DNA of 12,822 nt, taken from assembly GCA_031266115.1 (NCBI GenBank), contig JAISBQ010000153.1:1-12822 (forward strand), read 5' to 3'. A program made the translations under genes and the position numbers. This DNA is from Bifidobacteriaceae bacterium. Its GTDB lineage: Bacteria; Actinomycetota; Actinomycetes; Actinomycetales; WQXJ01. Positions 1 to 7,354 of the stretch are shown here, one piece after another. Position 1 is the first letter of the stretch; every line of letters begins with the position of its first letter. The notes beneath the pieces are model-generated. The model did no database searches. It had not been told where the DNA came from and worked only from the letters and a program-made list of their open reading frames with translations.

Positions 1-1800
1 GCGCCGCCGGGATCGAGCGGGACCTACGTGGTGACCGTTCGCAACGATGGCCAGGAGCCCGCCACGGGGATCGAGTTGGCGTTGACCGTTGGCGGCCCGC
101 AGTCCGTTGGCGCTGTGTCGGGTGGCGGCACGGCCACTGTGGCCGGGAGCGAGAGCTCCGTGACGTGGGAGCCGTTCGATCTCGCGGCGGGGACGCAGGC
201 CGTATTCACAGTCGCCCGGACGGTGGGCGCGGATGCGGAGGTGGACGCGGAACTCAGCGCGACGGCATCGGCGGCCGATGATGCCACCCACGGCCAGGAC
301 CTGACTCCGGCCAACAACACCGCGGCCGACGCGACCACCGTGGGAGCCGTGGCCCTGGTGGATGTGACGGTTCGAGCCGCGCGGAAGATCTATGGCGCGG
401 CCGATCCGGTCTTTACGCTGAGCGGGGTGCCGACCGGGTGGGTTGCCGGCCAAGACTACGAGGTGCAGTTCGGTCGGGATCCTGGAGAGAGGGTCGGCGA
501 GTACGAGGTCACGGCCGAGGTGACGGCGATGCCCCCTGGGTACGCGGTGGGGACCGTGACGTCGGGGACGCTCACGGTGGACGAGCGGCCTGTGACCGTG
601 ACCGTGGGCTCGGGCGAGCGGGAGTTCACAGGGGAGTTGATCAGCGTGAGCTTGCCCGTCACGGTGACTGGGGGCACGCTGGCCGATGGCGACGCGCTGG
701 CCACCGCGACGGCAACGGCCGCCGGGACCGCGGTCGGGGAATACCCGAGCGCCCTGGCGACCGGAGCCGTGCGGATCACCCGCGAAGGGACCGATGTGAG
801 CGCCAACTATGCGATCACCGTCGGTCAGGGGACGCTGTCCATCATCGCAGGGCCCGATTCTCCCGACCCGAGTGGGTCGCCGTCGCCTGACCCGAGCGAG
901 TCGCCAACTCCAGGCCCCAGTGGGTCGCCGTCGCCCGACCCGAGTGGGACGCCATCTTCCGACCCAGGTGAGTCGCCGTCCCCTGATCCGAGCGACTCGC
1001 CATCTTCGGACCCGAGTGAGTCTCCGGCATCGTCGCTGTCACCCTCCACGAGTCCAGGCGCGGCACCACCGCCGGGACCGGACAGATCGCCATCGCCGGG
1101 ATCGGATGCTGTGCCAAGTCCGGGACCGTTGCGGCCGGCGCCCGCCGAGCCGGGAGCACCGACGAGCCCGCCTGCCTCCGCGTCATCCGGACCGGACGCC
1201 TCGACACTGGTCGAGGCGGTACCCGCGCCGAAGGGACCGCGACTGGCCCGGTTCGGGACCAGATTCAAGGTGGTGGTCATCCCTGCCGGGACCGCGACGA
1301 AGCTCAAAGTCGCCACCTATCCGGCGCCCGAGACACCGACTGGCTCGGTCCGCGTCACTTGGAAGAGCCGCGCTGCCGCCATCGCCACTGTCACCAAGGG
1401 GAAGAAGTCGGGGACGATGACGTGGCGGACGGGAAGCGCCGCCACACTGCGCGTCACGGCATTGGCCGTGGGCCGCACCCAGATCACGCTCTCCTCTCCG
1501 GGCGCCAAACCTGTCACCATCGAAATCAAGGTGATACCCAGGGCCACGGCCACGTCCAAACGGCTCGTCACGATGAGACTGTCCGGTCCCTCGGCGTTGA
1601 CCGTCGGAGGGTCGGTCGTTCTCAAACCCGACCTCAACCCTGCCGGAGCGGTCCGTGCCGTCGGTCACTGGCGGTCCACGAACCGGGCCGTCGCCACGGT
1701 CAACGCCGTGGGACGGGTGACTGCTAGGGCAAAGGGGAAGACCGTCATCGTCCTGGTCGTGAACGGAAGGACAGCCAAGAAGACCATCACGGTCGGTTGA
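1..1800 (+). CDS. Secreted/surface multi-domain repeat protein, C-terminal part (5' end outside window)
   Basis: The frame is open from base 1 and ends at TGA 1798-1800, giving 599 codons without a natural start; GTG codons at 28 and 31 are internal to a domain. Residues 1-118 look like a DUF11/CARDB-type beta-sandwich (TYVVTVRNDG, then LTPANNTAAD). About 120-195 and 196-285 are two MBG-like modules (RKIYGAADPVFTL, ANYAITVGQGTLSI). About 286-410 is a Pro/Ser/Gly/Asp linker, the first part an octapeptide repeat. About 415-599 are two bacterial Ig-like (BIG2-type) modules, the last with WRSTNRAVATVN. There is no LPXTG motif, hydrophobic anchor or charged tail, so anchoring, if any, is by other means. 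Such modules are typical of extracellular adhesin-like or scaffold proteins; the ligand is unknown. It has no evident functional link to the van genes that follow. Confidence 0.85.
   Translation, partial: APPGSSGTYVVTVRNDGQEPATGIELALTVGGPQSVGAVSGGGTATVAGSESSVTWEPFDLAAGTQAVFTVARTVGADAEVDAELSATASAADDATHGQDLTPANNTAADATTVGAVALVDVTVRAARKIYGAADPVFTLSGVPTGWVAGQDYEVQFGRDPGERVGEYEVTAEVTAMPPGYAVGTVTSGTLTVDERPVTVTVGSGEREFTGELISVSLPVTVTGGTLADGDALATATATAAGTAVGEYPSALATGAVRITREGTDVSANYAITVGQGTLSIIAGPDSPDPSGSPSPDPSESPTPGPSGSPSPDPSGTPSSDPGESPSPDPSDSPSSDPSESPASSLSPSTSPGAAPPPGPDRSPSPGSDAVPSPGPLRPAPAEPGAPTSPPASASSGPDASTLVEAVPAPKGPRLARFGTRFKVVVIPAGTATKLKVATYPAPETPTGSVRVTWKSRAAAIATVTKGKKSGTMTWRTGSAATLRVTALAVGRTQITLSSPGAKPVTIEIKVIPRATATSKRLVTMRLSGPSALTVGGSVVLKPDLNPAGAVRAVGHWRSTNRAVATVNAVGRVTARAKGKTVIVLVVNGRTAKKTITVG
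865..1032 (+). repeat. Seven tandem 24-bp units encoding a Pro/Ser-rich octapeptide
   Basis: Seven in-frame units begin at 865, 889, 913, 937, 961, 985 and 1009. They read DPSGSPSP, DPSESPTP, GPSGSPSP, DPSGTPSS, DPGESPSP, DPSDSPSS and DPSESPAS. The unit length is a multiple of three, so copy-number change keeps the frame. The copies differ mainly at the fourth and last residues and at codon third positions. The peptide is a flexible, negatively charged linker between the MBG-like and Ig-like modules, possibly spanning the cell wall. Confidence 0.9.
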
Positions 1801-1896
1801 CCGAGCAGGCCCGAGTGCCGGCGATTCGAGGGCGTATCGCACGGATATCGAAATGCTCATACGTGGAGGCAACACCCGGCGGCGTTGACTGGTCGC
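1801..1896 (+). promoter_or_regulatory. Intergenic leader upstream of the vanHAX operon
   Basis: This 96-bp gap must hold any promoter specific to vanH. A GGAGG lies at 1865-1869, but it is 15 nt from TTG 1885 and 27 nt from ATG 1897, so it fits neither start well. TATCGA (1846-1851) is a possible -10-like hexamer, with TTCGAG (1825-1830) a poor -35 at a 15-bp spacing. I see no convincing inverted repeat, VanR-type direct repeat or terminator for the upstream gene. Confidence 0.3.
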
Positions 1897-2913
1897 ATGA
1901 ACCACAGCACTGCGCCCCGGCCGCTGGCACCCACGCCATCCCGCGCCGTTACCGGGATCACGGTCTACGGCTGCGACGAGGACGAGGCCACGTTGTTCGG
2001 TGAACTCGCCCCGCAGTTCGGTGCCATAGCGACACTCACCGACGCGCCGCCATCGGCGGCGACCGTCGCGTTGGCGGCCGGGAACCGGTGCGTCAGCGTC
2101 AACCACAAGACGCCCATCGCCAACGAGACGCTGCTCGCCCTGAGCCGCGCCGGAGTGATGTACCTGTCCACCCGAAGCGTCGGCATCGACCACATCGACG
2201 TGGGCTACGCGGTGGCGGTCGGCCTGCGCGTCGCGACAGTGGCGTACTCCCCCGACGCCATCGCCGATTTCACGCTCATGGCGATGCTCATGATTGTGCG
2301 TGGCGCCAGGTCCATGGTTCGCCGCACGGACGCCCACGACTATCGGCCCGCCGGTGTCCGGGGCGCAGAGCTACGCGATCTGACCGTCGGGGTCGTGGGA
2401 ACGGGCCGGATCGGCGCCGCCGTCATCGACCGGCTGCGCGGCTTCGGCTGCCGGATTCTGGCTCACGACATCCGTCCGAGTGGCTCGGTCCGCTACGTGC
2501 CGTTGACCGATCTGCTGCGGGAGAGTGACATCGTCACGCTGCACGCCCCCCTCACCACTCGCACCCGTCATCTCCTCGATGCCACGCGGATCGCCCAGAT
2601 CAAGCACGGCGCCGTCGTGGTCAACACCGCGCGCGGAGGGCTCATCGACACTGACGCCCTAGCGTCGGCGCTGGAGCACGGCCGGCTCGGTGGCGCGGCG
2701 TTGGACGTCATCCAAGGCGAAGAGGAAGTGTTCTACACCGACCGGCCCGGAGCCCTTGGCGGATGCGACGCGCTGCGACGCCTCCACGAACTCCCCAACG
2801 TGCTCATCAGCCCTCACACCGCGTACTACACGGGTCACGCCCTACGCGACATCGTGGAGAACACGCTCGTCAACTGCCTCACCTATGACAGCGAGGCGCG
2901 GCGCCATGGGTAA
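1897..2913 (+). CDS. vanH: D-lactate dehydrogenase VanH
   Basis: 338 aa of the D-isomer-specific 2-hydroxyacid dehydrogenase family. VanH reduces pyruvate to D-lactate with NAD(P)H in the cytoplasm, supplying the ligase encoded next. The N-terminal part carries ITVYGCDEDEA and STRSVGIDHIDV, typical of VanH. The Rossmann motif GVVGTGRIGAAV is followed by a basic/acidic stretch at the end of strand 2 (HDIRPS). Catalytic Arg is in VVNTARGGLID, the Glu is in IQGEEEVFYTD, and the His is in ISPHTAYYT. ATG 1897 is preferred because the protein then starts MNHSTAPRP, as in other actinobacterial VanH proteins; TTG at 1885 would add four residues and stands nearer a GGAGG. The stop TAA overlaps the vanA start by 8 nt (2906-2913), indicating translational coupling. 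Assignment is by recognised family motifs and by the vanA and vanX neighbours. Confidence 0.95.
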   Translation: MNHSTAPRPLAPTPSRAVTGITVYGCDEDEATLFGELAPQFGAIATLTDAPPSAATVALAAGNRCVSVNHKTPIANETLLALSRAGVMYLSTRSVGIDHIDVGYAVAVGLRVATVAYSPDAIADFTLMAMLMIVRGARSMVRRTDAHDYRPAGVRGAELRDLTVGVVGTGRIGAAVIDRLRGFGCRILAHDIRPSGSVRYVPLTDLLRESDIVTLHAPLTTRTRHLLDATRIAQIKHGAVVVNTARGGLIDTDALASALEHGRLGGAALDVIQGEEEVFYTDRPGALGGCDALRRLHELPNVLISPHTAYYTGHALRDIVENTLVNCLTYDSEARRHG

Positions 2914-3967
2914 CGGGAGGTTGAGGCTCGGGATCGTGTTCGGTGGCGTGTCGGAAGAACATCCGGTCTCGGTCAAGTCAGCGCGGGAGGTCGCCCGGAG
3001 TCTTGACTCGGCGACCTACGAGCCCTTCTGGATCGGGATCACGAGCGGCGGCGCGTGGATGCTGACCGACGGGCCAGGACCCGGCTGGGAGGAGCGCGGC
3101 CGACCGGCGGTCCTGTCGCCCGATCGGACGGTCCATGGACTCCTGATCCTCGATGGGGCTCACGTCGAACCGGTCCGGCTTGATGTGATACTGCCGGTGC
3201 TCCACGGCAGATTCGGTGAAGATGGTGCGATCCAGGGTCTGCTCGAGCTATCCGGCATCCCCTACGCCGGCTGCGGCATTCTCAGTTCCGCGCTGTGCAT
3301 GGACAAGACCGTCACCTACGTCATCGCCCGGGCTGCAGGGATCGCGACACCGAACCACTGGGTCCTAGAGACAGGATCAGCGCCCGATGCCGGTGACCTC
3401 ACCTACCCTGGCGATCTCACCTACCCAGTCTTCGTCAAGCCGGCTCGTTCCGGTTCGTCATTCGGCGTGAGCACGGTGTCGCGGGCCGCGGAGCTGCCGG
3501 ATGCCGTGGCCACCGCCCGGAGGTACGACCCGAAAGTGCTCATCGAGGAGGCCGTCACCGGCAGCGAGATTGGCTGCGCGGTCTTGGGTGAGGGCCGGGA
3601 CGTCATCGTCGGTGAAGTGGACCGGATCCGTCTCTCGCACGGATTCTTCCGCATTCACCAAGAGGACGCCCCCGAGCGCGGGTCGCAGAACTCGACCACG
3701 ATCGTTCCTGCTGACATTCCCCCGGAGTCCCGGTCAGCCGTCCACGAGGCGGCAAAGACCCTGTATCGCGCTTTGGATTGCCAGGGTCTCGCGCGGGTGG
3801 ACATGTTCCTGGCCGATGACGCCACCCTCGTCTTGGGTGAGGTCAACACCTTTCCCGGACTCACCTCCTACAGCCGCTTCCCCAGGATGATGGCGGCGGC
3901 GGGACTGACGTTGGGAGACATCATCGACCGGCTCGTCGCGTCGGCGCGGTCGCGGGAGCCGGAATGA
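2906..3967 (+). CDS. vanA: D-alanine--D-lactate ligase VanA family
   Basis: 353 aa, ATP-grasp ligase joining D-Ala to D-lactate to make the depsipeptide for peptidoglycan precursors that bind glycopeptides poorly. Motifs in order are SEEHPVSVKSA (about 16-26), HGRFGEDG, MDKTVTY, YPVFVKPARSGSSFGV, the omega-loop region FFRIHQEDAPERGSQN, LARVDMF and GEVNTFPG. His251 in RIHQ matches the His that marks D-lactate ligases; D-Ala-D-Ala ligases carry a Tyr-based loop instead. Metal-binding Glu312 and Asn314 are present, though the usual Asn before the Glu is Gly. Just before YPVFVKP, residues 163-174 are a duplicated GDLTYP, which makes this protein slightly longer than the usual ~343 aa. ATG 2906 overlaps vanH and has GAGG at 2893-2896, 9 nt upstream. 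Upstream in-frame codons lie inside vanH and were rejected. The stop overlaps vanX by 4 nt. Confidence 0.95.
   Translation: MGNGRLRLGIVFGGVSEEHPVSVKSAREVARSLDSATYEPFWIGITSGGAWMLTDGPGPGWEERGRPAVLSPDRTVHGLLILDGAHVEPVRLDVILPVLHGRFGEDGAIQGLLELSGIPYAGCGILSSALCMDKTVTYVIARAAGIATPNHWVLETGSAPDAGDLTYPGDLTYPVFVKPARSGSSFGVSTVSRAAELPDAVATARRYDPKVLIEEAVTGSEIGCAVLGEGRDVIVGEVDRIRLSHGFFRIHQEDAPERGSQNSTTIVPADIPPESRSAVHEAAKTLYRALDCQGLARVDMFLADDATLVLGEVNTFPGLTSYSRFPRMMAAAGLTLGDIIDRLVASARSREPE
3392..3427 (+). repeat. 18-bp tandem duplication inside vanA (GDLTYP x2)
   Basis: Bases 3392-3409 and 3410-3427 are adjacent in-frame copies that agree at 15 of 18 positions. The three differences are all in codon third positions, so both encode GDLTYP. 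The second copy leads straight into the conserved VFVKPARSG ATP-binding strand. The synonymous divergence means the duplication is not brand new and the reading of the peptide has been kept. Confidence 0.9.
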
Positions 3968-4572
3968 ACAGCGACTTCGCCTTCATCGACGAATGCGTGC
4001 CCGGAATACGGTGGGACGCCAAATACGCCACATGGGACAACTTCACGGGCAGGCCGGTCGACGGATACGCGGTGAACCGGATCGTCGGCACGCAGGTTCT
4101 GTGCGCGGCTCTGAGCGTCGCGCGCGACATCGCGGCATCGCTGGGATTCGGCCTGCTCTTGTGGGACGGCTACCGCCCGCAACGCGCCGTGGAGTGCTTC
4201 GCCCGCTGGTCCGGCGAACCTGAGGATGGCGTCACGAAGCGACGCCACTACCCGAACATCGCCAGGCGTGAGATGTTCGCGAAGGGATACGTCGCCGCGA
4301 AGTCAGGCCACTGCCGGGGCAGTACGGTCGATCTGACGCTATATCACCTGGCCACCAGGGAACTTGCGTCGATGGGTGGCGGCTATGACTTGATGGACCC
4401 GATCTCTCACCACGGAGCCCCAGGGATCGGGGCGGTCGACGCGAGAAACCGCGCCCATCTGCGGTCCATCATGGAGGCTTCCGGCTTCGCGCCCTACGAG
4501 TTCGAATGGTGGCACTACACCCTGCGCGGCGAGCCGTTCCCCGACACCTACTTCGACTTCACCATCGCCTGA
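3964..4572 (+). CDS. vanX: D-Ala-D-Ala dipeptidase VanX
   Basis: 202 aa, exactly the usual VanX length. This cytoplasmic zinc dipeptidase hydrolyses D-Ala-D-Ala but not D-Ala-D-Lac, so only the modified precursor is built. All known active-site residues fall at the canonical numbers: zinc ligands His116 and Asp123 in SGHCRGSTVD, His184 with general base Glu181 in EFEWWH, and Arg71 in DGYRP. No domain is missing and there is no C-terminal carboxypeptidase extension, so this is VanX and not VanXY. ATG 3964 overlaps the vanA stop as ATGA; GGGAG at 3954-3958 sits 5 nt before it. It is the last intact gene of the cassette, and no clear terminator follows. The precise active-site match supports an enzymatically competent protein. 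Confidence 0.97.
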   Translation: MNSDFAFIDECVPGIRWDAKYATWDNFTGRPVDGYAVNRIVGTQVLCAALSVARDIAASLGFGLLLWDGYRPQRAVECFARWSGEPEDGVTKRRHYPNIARREMFAKGYVAAKSGHCRGSTVDLTLYHLATRELASMGGGYDLMDPISHHGAPGIGAVDARNRAHLRSIMEASGFAPYEFEWWHYTLRGEPFPDTYFDFTIA

Positions 4573-4580
4573 GAGGCTCA

Positions 4581-4797
4581 CAGAATGGGCGCTGGCATCT
4601 CACCGCCTACTGTCATACGCGACAAGCGATCCGCTGGTTTCGGCTCGACAGAATCACCGCTGCCCACCTCACCAGCCATCCTCCGACCGGCCTGTCACCG
4701 ACATCGGCATCGGCACAACCACGAAACGCCTGCTTTACCGCATCGACTGCGATAGCGCCATCTCCGGGACGTCGTTCACCCAAAAGCCGAGCTAGTT
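4581..4797 (+). pseudogene. WYL-domain transcriptional regulator remnant
   Basis: Right after vanX, one + frame (4581 to about 4680) reads QNGRWHLTAYCHTRQAIRWF followed by RLDRITAAHLTSHPP. This matches the core of WYL-domain regulators, where W-x-L is followed by a charged turn, a Phe-Arg-hydrophobic-Asp-Arg-Ile strand and a Leu-Thr end. Its continuation degenerates into Ser/Pro/Ala-rich sequence, while the adjacent frame from 4685 reads DRPVTDIGIGTTTKRL and stops at TAG 4793-4795, so a frameshift near 4675-4685 is likely. No HTH domain or start codon with RBS is present, since the vanX stop is only 8 nt upstream. This is a C-terminal fragment of a YafY-type regulator and not a working gene. 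Family assignment is by motif recognition only. The rest of the 290-bp gap between vanX and the next gene shows no other feature. Confidence 0.5.
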
Positions 4798-4862
4798 CTG
4801 GACCCTCGGTAGTGCTCAAGACCGGCGCGGCATCGGGCAGGATCAGTCTCCATGACGCCGGC

Positions 4863-6152
4863 TCACTCGTCACTGTCAAGGGGTAGGCCGCCCGATTCGG
4901 CGGTCTGCCTGCGCATGCGACCGGCTACCAAGCCAAGGGCGGCGAAAGCGGCGGCGAACAAGAGTTCCATCCCCAGCGGGCCCAAGTACGCCGCCAACGA
5001 CTCCCACGACACATGGGTGAGCCCCGGCGTGGCATCGATCGCCTTCAGGTGCCAGTGCGTCGGCGTGAATTGGCCGATGGCGGCCATCGCGCCCGTCGTC
5101 TCCACGCCGGCGGTGAACAGCCCGCCGAGAAACGCGAACGCCAGTCCGCCGATGGTGCCAAAACCATTGAGTGCAGTGCCACCCATTCCCAGCTGCGCAC
5201 CCATGAACCCCATCGCCAGCGGCACCACGGCGTACACCAAGGTGGCCGCCGCCGCCAAGGCGAAGACGCTGCTCGCGCCGGTCAGAACCGCCATGCCTCC
5301 CGCCGCGGGAAAGAGCGATAGCCCGGTCACCCACACCCAGCCCGCCACGCACACCACCGCTCCCGCCAGGCCTAGCTGTGCGGCCGTCCGGCCTGGCGGA
5401 ACCGGTGCCGCCAGGTTCCGGCGCCGGATCTCGCCGACTTGGAACGAGCGGACCATCAATCCGGTCAAGACCAGCACCCCTGCGGTCAGAGGATAGGCCG
5501 CATACGCCATGTAGTAGCCGAACCGCTGCGTGTCCGTTGTCCTTCCAGAACGTGCCACCACCGATTGCTCCACGGCCAGGCTGGAGATCCGCTCGGCCCG
5601 CTGCAGCGCCTCCCCCAGTCCCTCCTCCGGCGCCGCGAGCAACCCGGCCCGCACCAGACGCAGAAACGAATTCGCCAGCTGATCCATGTACCGGCCTTGC
5701 GCCGATTCGAGGGTAGCCACGGTTTCCACCAACGGCTGGCGGACTTGTCCCTTGTGTCCGATGCCGTCTGTTCCCGTTCCGCCATCTCCACCCGTATTCG
5801 CGTGGTTGCGGCCAGCAGCCATCACGAACGCGTCCTGGTAACCGGCCGGGATCACGGCGATGTAGGCGGCCTCTCCAAGCGCCGCCGCGTCTTGCAGGTC
5901 CCGTCTCTGCTGGCCGATTTCGACCAGCGTCCCGTGATCGCGCAAGTGCCGTGCCAGCGCTTGGGACAGTTCCGAGTGGTCGCGGTCCACCACCCCCACG
6001 GTTGGCTTGATCGGAACGATCGCGCCCGCGGGCGGGGTGGACATCGACCCGGCCATGAGAAACACGCCGATGAGCCCAAGCAGCCCCAGATGGACCACCA
6101 GCATCAAGGGCCGCCGGATGACCAATCGCAAAGCCGTCCTAAAGATGGTCAT
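4863..6152 (-). CDS. ABC-2 type exporter permease (second permease of operon)
   Basis: 429 aa, with the topology of ABC2_membrane_3/YhgE-like permeases. One N-terminal membrane helix (about 17-35, LVVHLGLLGLIGVFLMAG) is followed by an extracytoplasmic domain of about 200 residues containing TVGVVDRDHSEL. Five hydrophobic helices follow from about residue 235 to the C-terminal basic RMRRQ. The start ATG (6152-6150) overlaps the preceding permease by 14 nt and has a strong GAGGAGGG Shine-Dalgarno 6-7 nt upstream, so coupled translation is likely. It should form the transmembrane pore with the other permease, driven by the ATPase encoded at 7355-8290. The substrate is unknown; this architecture is common among exporters of antibiotics, peptides or lipophilic compounds. 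It converges with the van operon. A short GC-rich inverted repeat lies within its last codons (about 4887-4906) but lacks the features of a terminator. Confidence 0.85.
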   Translation of the reverse strand: MTIFRTALRLVIRRPLMLVVHLGLLGLIGVFLMAGSMSTPPAGAIVPIKPTVGVVDRDHSELSQALARHLRDHGTLVEIGQQRRDLQDAAALGEAAYIAVIPAGYQDAFVMAAGRNHANTGGDGGTGTDGIGHKGQVRQPLVETVATLESAQGRYMDQLANSFLRLVRAGLLAAPEEGLGEALQRAERISSLAVEQSVVARSGRTTDTQRFGYYMAYAAYPLTAGVLVLTGLMVRSFQVGEIRRRNLAAPVPPGRTAAQLGLAGAVVCVAGWVWVTGLSLFPAAGGMAVLTGASSVFALAAAATLVYAVVPLAMGFMGAQLGMGGTALNGFGTIGGLAFAFLGGLFTAGVETTGAMAAIGQFTPTHWHLKAIDATPGLTHVSWESLAAYLGPLGMELLFAAAFAALGLVAGRMRRQTAESGGLPLDSDE

Positions 6153-7353
6153 GGCGAACCCTCCTCAGGCCTAATGGAGCCAGTGCGAATAGGGCGAGCG
6201 CCAGCACGGCCAACTGCGCCATGATCCGGGCCGCGTGGTCGAACGTGTCGTAGCAGTAGAGACTGAAAAGGGCGTCGTAGATCTCGCGCGCCGGATTCAG
6301 CGGCACAGTCCAGGGCGCGGCGCGAGCCAGGTCCTCGGCCAGGTGCTGGCTGCCCGGCCCGTACAGACCCGCGAACAGCGACGAGACACAGGCGACGGTG
6401 GTCACAACGCCACTCAAGACGCCCTCCGGCAACGGAAGCGCGCCGATAGCCGTCCCCAACGCCGTGGCGGCCACCGCCCCCGCACCCAAGACCGCCAGAA
6501 TCTGGAAGTCCTTACCGCCAAAGTCCACGCCCAGGGCGAAGCGCATGTAGAGGTAGGCGATCACCAGAGTGCCATAGGCAAGCACGAGCGCCGCGCCCAC
6601 CGTGGGCGCGACGAGCGCCAGGCGGCTCTTGCCGCCCACGCTGAGGCGCGCGCCCAAGATGGACCGGTTCGGCTTGAGCCGGGCGACTCCGGCAACCGCG
6701 AACGAACAGCCCATCAGCACAGAGAAGCCCAACGCAGAATAGAAGTAGCGCACCTGGTTGCTTGGCGGGTTTGCCGTCAATTGGACGGCCTTGGTGAACG
6801 CTGGCGCCTCCTCCATGGCAGCCCGTAACCGGGCGAGCCGCTCGGAAACATCGGCAGCTTCGGCCACCTGAGTCGAGGCCCCGGCGCCCAACTCCACGGG
6901 CCCAGCCGCCATCTCCGCCGCCACGGCCGCGTTCTGCGTGTAGGCGTCAAGGATCGCCGCCACAACCTCGTGGCCCGGGTCAGCGCCCAGGTACTCGCGC
7001 CAGTCGCGGTGGTATTGCAGCGCCCCGGTATCCGCGTCCGCCGCGATGTAGCCATACAAACCGCCGTCGTCCACCAGCCTGGCCGCCTCGGTGGCAGTCG
7101 CGACATAGGTTGGCGCCAACCAGGGCTCCGCGCCGGAGGACACCGCGTCGATGGCGGCGGCGAGGCCCGGGGCGTCGCGGTAGGCGGAATCATCCACCAC
7201 GGCCAGCGGAACCGGGCTGGGGCGGTACGAGGCGTCCAGGTTTCCGAATGCCACGTAAAAGAGACTGGCCAGGGCGAGAGGCATGGCTATCGCCCACAGC
7301 GTGGTGCCCTTGTTGCGGAGCGTCGCCTTGAAGGCGTAAAGGAACGCAGTCAT
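6139..7353 (-). CDS. ABC-2 type exporter permease (first permease of operon)
   Basis: 404 aa. The protein begins with a short cytoplasmic segment (MTAFLYAFKATLRNKGTTLW), then a membrane helix (about 21-38) and a large extracytoplasmic domain with VPLAVVDDSAYRDA (about 45-205). Further helices start near residue 210: YFYSALGFSVLMGCSFAVAG, then segments around 245-270, 285-305, 315-335 and 380-398. The topology matches the neighbouring permease, so the two probably form a heterodimer. Its ATG (7353-7351) lies 1 nt after the TGA of the upstream ATPase frame. The region before the ATG has only a weak, distant GGAG, so expression probably depends on coupling to the ATPase gene, which is interrupted. 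It ends with TAG at 6141-6139, inside the next permease. The transported compound cannot be told from sequence. Confidence 0.85.
   Translation of the reverse strand: MTAFLYAFKATLRNKGTTLWAIAMPLALASLFYVAFGNLDASYRPSPVPLAVVDDSAYRDAPGLAAAIDAVSSGAEPWLAPTYVATATEAARLVDDGGLYGYIAADADTGALQYHRDWREYLGADPGHEVVAAILDAYTQNAAVAAEMAAGPVELGAGASTQVAEAADVSERLARLRAAMEEAPAFTKAVQLTANPPSNQVRYFYSALGFSVLMGCSFAVAGVARLKPNRSILGARLSVGGKSRLALVAPTVGAALVLAYGTLVIAYLYMRFALGVDFGGKDFQILAVLGAGAVAATALGTAIGALPLPEGVLSGVVTTVACVSSLFAGLYGPGSQHLAEDLARAAPWTVPLNPAREIYDALFSLYCYDTFDHAARIMAQLAVLALALFALAPLGLRRVRHDHL
6159..6166 (-). promoter_or_regulatory. Strong ribosome binding site of the second permease
   Basis: On the minus strand the sequence reads GAGGAGGG followed by six bases and ATG at 6152-6150. 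It lies inside the coding end of the first permease, which fixes the start of the second permease and the 14-nt gene overlap. Confidence 0.75.
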
Positions 7354-7354
7354 G

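Noticed and set aside
1561..1800. Cell-wall sorting signal at the C-terminus of the surface protein
   Set aside because: There is no LPXTG-like motif, no hydrophobic helix and no basic tail; the protein ends with an Ig-like strand.
1183..2337. Long minus-strand open frame of 384 codons across the surface protein gene and vanH
   Set aside because: It is antisense to two well-supported genes, is rich in Arg, Gly, Asp and His in a pattern typical of GC-rich shadow frames, and matches no family.
4613..4879. 88-codon minus-strand frame between vanX and the ABC permease, possibly a MurF or other envelope protein fragment
   Set aside because: No motif could be recognised, and the opposite strand shows a better WYL-type match.
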